From AC-69 sp035701505 (GTDB lineage Bacteria > Actinomycetota > UBA4738 > HRBIN12): DNA of 9,204 bases. Of this stretch, positions 5,706-9,204 are shown piece by piece. The number at the start of each line of letters is the position of its first letter. Within the stretch, counting starts at the first letter, position 1. The stretch is taken from NCBI GenBank assembly GCA_035701505.1, contig DASSSA010000031.1, forward strand, positions 1 to 9,204. The letters run 5' to 3'. The notes beneath the pieces are model-generated. The model was not told the DNA's origin. It saw only the letters and a program-made list of their open reading frames with translations, and searched no databases. Both the position numbers and the translations under genes were made by a program.

Positions 5706-6566
5706 TCAGGGCGGCCCGGAAATCACCCGCGCCGAGGCCCACCGCTTGGCCAGCGACCCCGCGTGGGCCTCGTCGCGTGCCAGCCCCACGATCGACGATC
5801 CGCTCCCGCTCATCACGGCGCCCAGCGCTCCGGCTCGAAGCAGCGCGGCCTTGGCCTCGGCCAGGTCGGGGTGCCGCTCGAACACCGGTCCCTCCAGATC
5901 GTTGAACAGCATGGGCCCCAACGTTTCGGGGTCGCCTTTCGTCGCGGCCACGAGGAGCGAAGCTGGGTCAGGCCCCGACGAAGCCCGGTCCTCGTCCCAC
6001 CAGCGGTACGCGTCGGGCGAGCGGACGCCGAAATCGAATGAGCGCAGAACCCACCACAGCCGATCCACGGTGGCGGGATCGATCACGTCACCTCGACCCT
6101 CCACCAACACCGGGCCGCCGGCCAGCATGGCCGGGACGTCGGACCCCACCCGCGCGGCGATGTCGACGAGCGCTTCCATATCCAAGCGGCACCCCCACAG
6201 TTCGTTCAGCGCTCCCAGGGTCGCTGCGGCGTCCGCGCTCCCGCCGCCGAGCCCCGCGGCCACGGGGATCCGCTTCTCGATCTCGACCTCCGCTCCGCCC
6301 GCGTGCTCGCATTCGTCGGCCATGGCGAGCGCGGCGACCAGGGCGAGGTTCAGTCCGCCGACCGGCACGGTGCGAGCAAGATCGTCGACGCCTTTCATGG
6401 TCACTCGCAGCTCGTCGGCGGGAAGGGCGGTGATCCGGTCCGCCAACGAGACCGGCACCACGAGGCTCTCGATGTCGTGATAGCCGTCCTCCCGAGCTCG
6501 AAGGACGCGGAGGAACACGTTGATCTTGGCGTTCGCCCCGCGCCGGACGGCGGACCGCCGGGTCAC
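5706..6566 (-). CDS. ispE: 4-diphosphocytidyl-2-C-methyl-D-erythritol kinase
   Basis: This cytoplasmic GHMP-family kinase phosphorylates CDP-ME in the MEP pathway, which supplies isoprenoids, including the polyprenyl carrier of peptidoglycan. The 286-residue length is normal. Motifs are AKINVFLRV with Lys14, DGYHDIESL, the ATP-binding loop PVAAGLGGGSADAAATL (101-117), GSDVPAML with the catalytic Asp143, and the late glycine motif MSGSGSSIVGL. The GTG start overlaps the ksgA TGA stop by four bases (GTGA), indicating translational coupling. The ksgA-ispE order is the same as in mycobacteria. A 59-base spacer separates its stop from the tRNA-Gln gene. Confidence 0.96.
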   Translation of the reverse strand: MTRRSAVRRGANAKINVFLRVLRAREDGYHDIESLVVPVSLADRITALPADELRVTMKGVDDLARTVPVGGLNLALVAALAMADECEHAGGAEVEIEKRIPVAAGLGGGSADAAATLGALNELWGCRLDMEALVDIAARVGSDVPAMLAGGPVLVEGRGDVIDPATVDRLWWVLRSFDFGVRSPDAYRWWDEDRASSGPDPASLLVAATKGDPETLGPMLFNDLEGPVFERHPDLAEAKAALLRAGALGAVMSGSGSSIVGLARDEAHAGSLAKRWASARVISGPP

Positions 6567-7471
6567 CGGAGGACTCCCTCTCGCCGAAGGGCCTCCGCGA
6601 TCCGGGCGAACTCTGCGAGTCCCAGCCGCTCGGCCCGGATGCCGGGCTCCACACCACTTTGGGAAAGGATGCGCGCCGCCGATGGCGCGTCGAGGCCCAG
6701 ACGCCGGAGGGCGTTCCCCATCGTCTTCCGCCGTTCCGCGAACCCCTGCTCGATCACGCGGAAGAGCGCGGCCCGGTCGGCGTCGACCGGCGCGGGCCGA
6801 GGGGTGAGGCGCACCGTGACCGACTCCACCTTCGGCCGAGGCCAGAAGACGTCGACAGGGATCCGCCGAACGAGTTCGGCGCGGGCGCGGTACGCCACCC
6901 GAACGCTGGCGGCGCCGTAGGCGTCCTCACCCGGTTGGGCCGTCAGGCGTTCGCCCACCTCGCGCTGCACCATCACCAGGTACTCGATGATCCGCGGGGC
7001 CCTGTCCAACATGTTCACCAGCAGTGGTACCGCGACGTTATAGGGAAGGTTCGACACCATCGTCCAGTCACCGGAAGGAAGCGCGGCGTCCCAGTTCATC
7101 TTCAACGCGTCGCCCACCTCCAGTCGAACCAGGGGGTAGCGCGCCAGGACCTCCCGCAAGGCCGGAACGAGCGCCCGGTCGAGCTCCACCGCCAGCACGT
7201 GGGCTCCCGTCGCCGCCAAGGCTACGGTCAGCGAGCCGAGGCCCGGACCGACCTCCAGGACCCGATCGCCCTCCCCTATCCCGGCGTCGGCCACGATGGC
7301 CCGGGCCAGATTGGGATCGGCCAGGAAGCTCTGCCCCAGCGCCTTGGAGGGATGGATCCCGTAGCGGGCCGCGAGATCCTTCAGGGCCGCGCGGCCCAGC
7401 CCGGAGCTACCAGGTGAGGCGGACGTCCATGACCCCTTGGCCGAGCGGCGCGAGGGCCTCGAAGGCCTCAT
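6563..7471 (-). CDS. rsmA: 16S rRNA A1518/A1519 N6-dimethyltransferase
   Basis: RsmA (KsgA) dimethylates two adjacent adenines at the 3' end of 16S rRNA late in 30S assembly. The Rossmann methyltransferase fold shows LGQSFLADPN (family GQNFL, with Asn changed to Ser), the SAM loop EVGPGLGSLT (73-82), the acidic AVELD, the VGDAL region, and the catalytic NLPYNV (141-146), then QREVGERL and WPRPKVES. The family N-terminus corresponds to the residues GLGRAALKDLAARYG, which begin just after the upstream gene's stop codon at 7407. No ATG, GTG or TTG lies there. The nearest in-frame start is ATG 7471, overlapping the upstream gene by 65 bases, with GTG 7507 further up. A CTG at 7399 is an alternative. 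Confidence 0.92.
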   Translation of the reverse strand: MRPSRPSRRSAKGSWTSASPGSSGLGRAALKDLAARYGIHPSKALGQSFLADPNLARAIVADAGIGEGDRVLEVGPGLGSLTVALAATGAHVLAVELDRALVPALREVLARYPLVRLEVGDALKMNWDAALPSGDWTMVSNLPYNVAVPLLVNMLDRAPRIIEYLVMVQREVGERLTAQPGEDAYGAASVRVAYRARAELVRRIPVDVFWPRPKVESVTVRLTPRPAPVDADRAALFRVIEQGFAERRKTMGNALRRLGLDAPSAARILSQSGVEPGIRAERLGLAEFARIAEALRREGVLR

Positions 7472-8477
7472 CGGAGAGGTCGATGACTCGTCCGCCGAAG
7501 GGTCCACGATCGTTGATTACCACGTCGATGCTCCTGCCGGAAGCGAGATAGGTCACCGTGACCACCGTCCCAAACGGGAGCCAGGGATGGGCGGCGGTGA
7601 AGCCGGAGCCGGGCGCGAAGCCGTACCAAGAAGCCTCGCCCGTCTCCGAGCCATGAACCACTGAGACGGCCCGCCCGACCACGCGGACCGTGGGGACAGC
7701 CGTCTCAAGCACCTTGCGCGCAAGGACCATCTTTCGCGCTACCCGCCCGTCCACCACCTTGACCTGGTAGGTCACGAGCATGCTTCCCGTCGATCCGGAC
7801 TGCGTGACCTTCTCCGCTCCCGGGGTCAAGCTTGCCGAGTACGTGGTCATGGTATGGAACGGGATGGGAACGACGACGTGTCGCATCCGAACATCGATGT
7901 CGACGAACCGGACGGACGCACCGTCGAGGAGGGGGGTCCTGGGTGGCGGAAGAACGCGATCGCTCCTGTCGGGCTCGATCCCCATGGCCGAGAGGAGCTC
8001 CCGGACGGTGGCCGCGTTCGTGAGCACGTCGTGAGTCTTCCCTTTCACGACGACCCGAGCGTCCACGATCCGGGTCGGCCCGACCGGTCCTCCCGCGGAG
8101 AACCAATTCTCGCGCTGGACAGCCAGCTTCGCCGACGATCCAGTCACCCCATCCACCACCCAGACCCCCACACCGGAAGCGGCCTGCCGGAGACCGCTGG
8201 TGTCCACCACGACCGTCATGCCGTCGGCGAGGGGAGTCGCCGCCGGCGGGGCCACGGAGCCCTCTACGTCCATGACGATGCCCCGCGCGCTGAGGAGCTG
8301 TCCCACGTTTGAGCTAAGGGTCCGAACGGCCTGCGGGTGGCCGTCCACGACCAGGGTCACGTTCTTCTCGAGAGCCAGATAGAGGGAGCCGACGGCGAGG
8401 ACAGCGACGATGAACGCGACGTTCCCCGTCGCCTTGCGGATCCGCAATCGGCGGACCCGAGTCGGCCGGACGTACAT
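7407..8477 (-). CDS. RpfB-like wall protein with RlpA-type double-psi barrel (DUF348-DUF348-G5-DPBB)
   Basis: The 356-residue product has a basic cytoplasmic N-terminus, one membrane anchor (about 19-36, NVAFIVAVLAVGSLYLAL), two DUF348 repeats (about 38-92 and 136-193), a G5-type domain (about 198-268), and a C-terminal RlpA-like barrel (about 277-356). The barrel keeps GEASWYG, TAAHPWLPFGT, the catalytic-type Asp in INDRGPF (Asp323), and RVIDLS. It occupies the rpfB position in the tatD-rpfB-ksgA-ispE order but has RlpA in place of the lysozyme-like Rpf domain. The likely role is peptidoglycan cleavage outside the membrane; the activity is inferred. ATG 8477 is preferred over TTG 8489, which lies inside the ribosome-site hairpin. 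The stop overlaps rsmA. Confidence 0.9.
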   Translation of the reverse strand: MYVRPTRVRRLRIRKATGNVAFIVAVLAVGSLYLALEKNVTLVVDGHPQAVRTLSSNVGQLLSARGIVMDVEGSVAPPAATPLADGMTVVVDTSGLRQAASGVGVWVVDGVTGSSAKLAVQRENWFSAGGPVGPTRIVDARVVVKGKTHDVLTNAATVRELLSAMGIEPDRSDRVLPPPRTPLLDGASVRFVDIDVRMRHVVVPIPFHTMTTYSASLTPGAEKVTQSGSTGSMLVTYQVKVVDGRVARKMVLARKVLETAVPTVRVVGRAVSVVHGSETGEASWYGFAPGSGFTAAHPWLPFGTVVTVTYLASGRSIDVVINDRGPFGGRVIDLSDEAFEALAPLGQGVMDVRLTW

Positions 8478-8479
8478 CC

Positions 8480-8512
8480 TTCCCCCCAACTACAAGAAGG
8501 CCTCGGGGGGAA
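8480..8512 (-). promoter_or_regulatory. Hairpin sequestering the ribosome-binding site of the RpfB-like gene
   Basis: TTCCCCCC (8505-8512) is perfectly complementary to GGGGGGAA (8480-8487), the purine run that directly precedes ATG 8477, giving an 8-bp stem with a 17-base loop. A competing 8-bp stem with one G-U pair, GGCTTCGG (8531-8538) with CCGAGGCC (8499-8506), shares two C residues with it and encloses a 5-bp CCGGC/GCCGG hairpin. The arrangement looks like a two-state leader that controls translation. Confidence 0.45.
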
Positions 8513-8543
8513 CGCCGGCGATCAGCCGGGCCGAAGCCTCCAT
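8490..8543 (-). CDS. Possible 17-residue leader peptide before the RpfB-like gene
   Basis: An ATG at 8543 opens a frame reading MEASARLIAGVPPEAFL and stopping with TAG at 8490, 12 bases before the start of the main gene. No good Shine-Dalgarno precedes it, which is the main doubt. The frame spans both competing stems of the leader, and its stop codon lies in the loop of the ribosome-site hairpin. A ribosome translating it would therefore melt that hairpin and could re-initiate on the main gene. The peptide shows no run of one amino acid that would suggest classical attenuation. It could also be a chance ORF. Confidence 0.3.
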   Translation of the reverse strand: MEASARLIAGVPPEAFL

Positions 8544-8593
8544 GAGCACTGGCGGCACGCTATCAACCCTCAACCCTCACTGCAAACTTGAAA

Positions 8594-8609
8594 GCGAACG
8601 TCTGTTCGA
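8594..8609 (-). promoter_or_regulatory. Candidate LexA (SOS) box
   Basis: TCGAACAGACGTTCGC differs at only one base from the mycobacterial SOS box TCGAAC-N4-GTTCGA, and its inner 14 bases fully match the Bacillus-type consensus CGAAC-RNRY-GTTCG. It lies in the tatD-wall-protein gap, 22 bases after the tatD stop and 116 bases before ATG 8477, a plausible operator position. No clear -35/-10 pair was found around it. Confidence 0.5.
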
Positions 8610-8631
8610 GGGTCCTCGCGCCGGCGAACGC

Positions 8632-9204
8632 TTATTCAAGCCGGTGGAAAACCGCCCGCGCGTTCGCCGACGTCGCGTCGCGAACCGATTCGAAAGTGGT
8701 TCCGCGAACATCGGCGATCTCCCGGATCACTTCGACGACGTTCGCCGGTGAGTTGTCGCGGCCCCGTACGGCCTGCGGTGCCAGGAACGGGCTGTCGGTC
8801 TCGACCAGAAGTTGACCGAGCGGGGTGGCGGCGGCCGACTCTCGAAGTTGCCGGTTCTTCGGATACGTGAGGTTGCCGGCGAAGGACAGGAACCACCCCC
8901 TGGCCGCGCACTCCCTGGCGATCGACGCATTGCCGCTGAAGCAATGAAGGATCACCCGTTCCGCCGAACCCTCGTCCAGGAGCTGCAGGGCGGCCGGCCA
9001 CGCATCGCGAACGTGAACCACAACCGGAAGCCCGGTCTCACGGCTCAACGAGATGTGGAAAACGAAGGCTCGTTCCTGATCCTCCTTCGGCGATCGCATC
9101 CGATAGAAGTCCAACCCGCATTCACCGACGGCCACGACTTTGGGCATGGCCACCATCTCCCTGATCTGCTCCCGCCCCTCGTCGTCCAACTCCGAGGCGG
9201 TGTG
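8632..9204 (-). CDS. tatD: TatD family metal-dependent deoxyribonuclease (N-terminus off the window)
   Basis: The last 190 residues are present, and the frame is open to the window edge, beginning HTASELDDEG, which fits the family's GxHPH region just upstream. Metal-ligand motifs of the TIM-barrel amidohydrolase fold are intact: GECGLDFYR (Glu), PVVVHVRDA (His), VILHCFSG (His) and LVETDSPFLAP (Asp). These enzymes act as 3'-5' exonucleases on DNA and are linked to repair. The real start lies outside the window; a TTG at 9189 is internal. In mycobacteria the same gene precedes rpfB. The frame ends with TAA at 8632, followed by a LexA-like box. Confidence 0.95.
   Translation of the reverse strand, partial: HTASELDDEGREQIREMVAMPKVVAVGECGLDFYRMRSPKEDQERAFVFHISLSRETGLPVVVHVRDAWPAALQLLDEGSAERVILHCFSGNASIARECAARGWFLSFAGNLTYPKNRQLRESAAATPLGQLLVETDSPFLAPQAVRGRDNSPANVVEVIREIADVRGTTFESVRDATSANARAVFHRLE

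Noticed and set aside
7407..8477. Resuscitation-promoting factor RpfB
   Set aside because: DUF348 and G5 regions and synteny fit, but the C-terminal domain is an RlpA-type barrel with no Rpf lysozyme-like motif, so the rpfB symbol is not used.
8478..8631. Classical ydaO (c-di-AMP) riboswitch upstream of the RpfB-like gene
   Set aside because: The region lacks recognisable conserved ydaO segments. Pairing that masks the ribosome site is seen, but no known class can be named.
1..9204. CRISPR array, insertion sequence, integrase or prophage genes
   Set aside because: No regularly spaced repeats, transposase or integrase motifs, or terminal inverted repeats were seen; the genes are mostly housekeeping in conserved order.

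Overview
The window is GC-rich, and every gene I can support is transcribed from the minus strand, so the order of reading is from position 9204 down to 1. The gene content and order point to an actinobacterium (Actinomycetota), probably outside the well-studied genera. The order tatD, rpfB-like gene, ksgA, ispE matches the known mycobacterial cluster. The set glmU, prs, rplY, pth also occurs near it in Mycobacterium, but there on the opposite strand; here it is co-oriented and follows a tRNA-Gln. The organism assignment is inference from synteny, composition and protein motifs.

Region 5706-9204 holds the end of tatD, a secreted or membrane-anchored cell-wall protein with DUF348, G5 and RlpA-type double-psi barrel domains, then ksgA (16S rRNA dimethyltransferase) and ispE (MEP isoprenoid pathway kinase). 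These three junctions are overlapping or tight, except for a 154-base leader between tatD and the wall-protein gene. That leader carries a near-perfect LexA/SOS box (8594-8609), a possible 17-codon leader ORF (8490-8543) and a hairpin that would sequester the ribosome-binding site of the wall-protein gene.

Region 1663-5646 holds tRNA-Gln(UUG), a candidate sigma-70-type promoter, and a run of four housekeeping genes: glmU (UDP-GlcNAc synthesis), prs (PRPP synthesis), rplY/ctc (ribosomal protein bL25) and pth (peptidyl-tRNA hydrolase). They link cell-wall precursor, nucleotide precursor and translation functions.

Region 1-1662 is the accessory part and the most novel. After pth comes a 137-base intergenic stretch with repeats and palindromes. 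It is followed by two microprotein genes (28 and 26 residues), each with a strong Shine-Dalgarno sequence and both ending in the same Gly-Ala-X-Trp-Lys-Val tail after one membrane segment. Next is a 10-bp-stem hairpin, then a DUF5317 membrane protein, then the N-terminal five-helix membrane region of a larger protein that runs off the window. That last protein resembles membrane sensor modules found in front of HD-GYP or GGDEF signalling domains. The two microproteins appear to be related to each other, and I do not recognise them; they are the best candidate for an undescribed system here.
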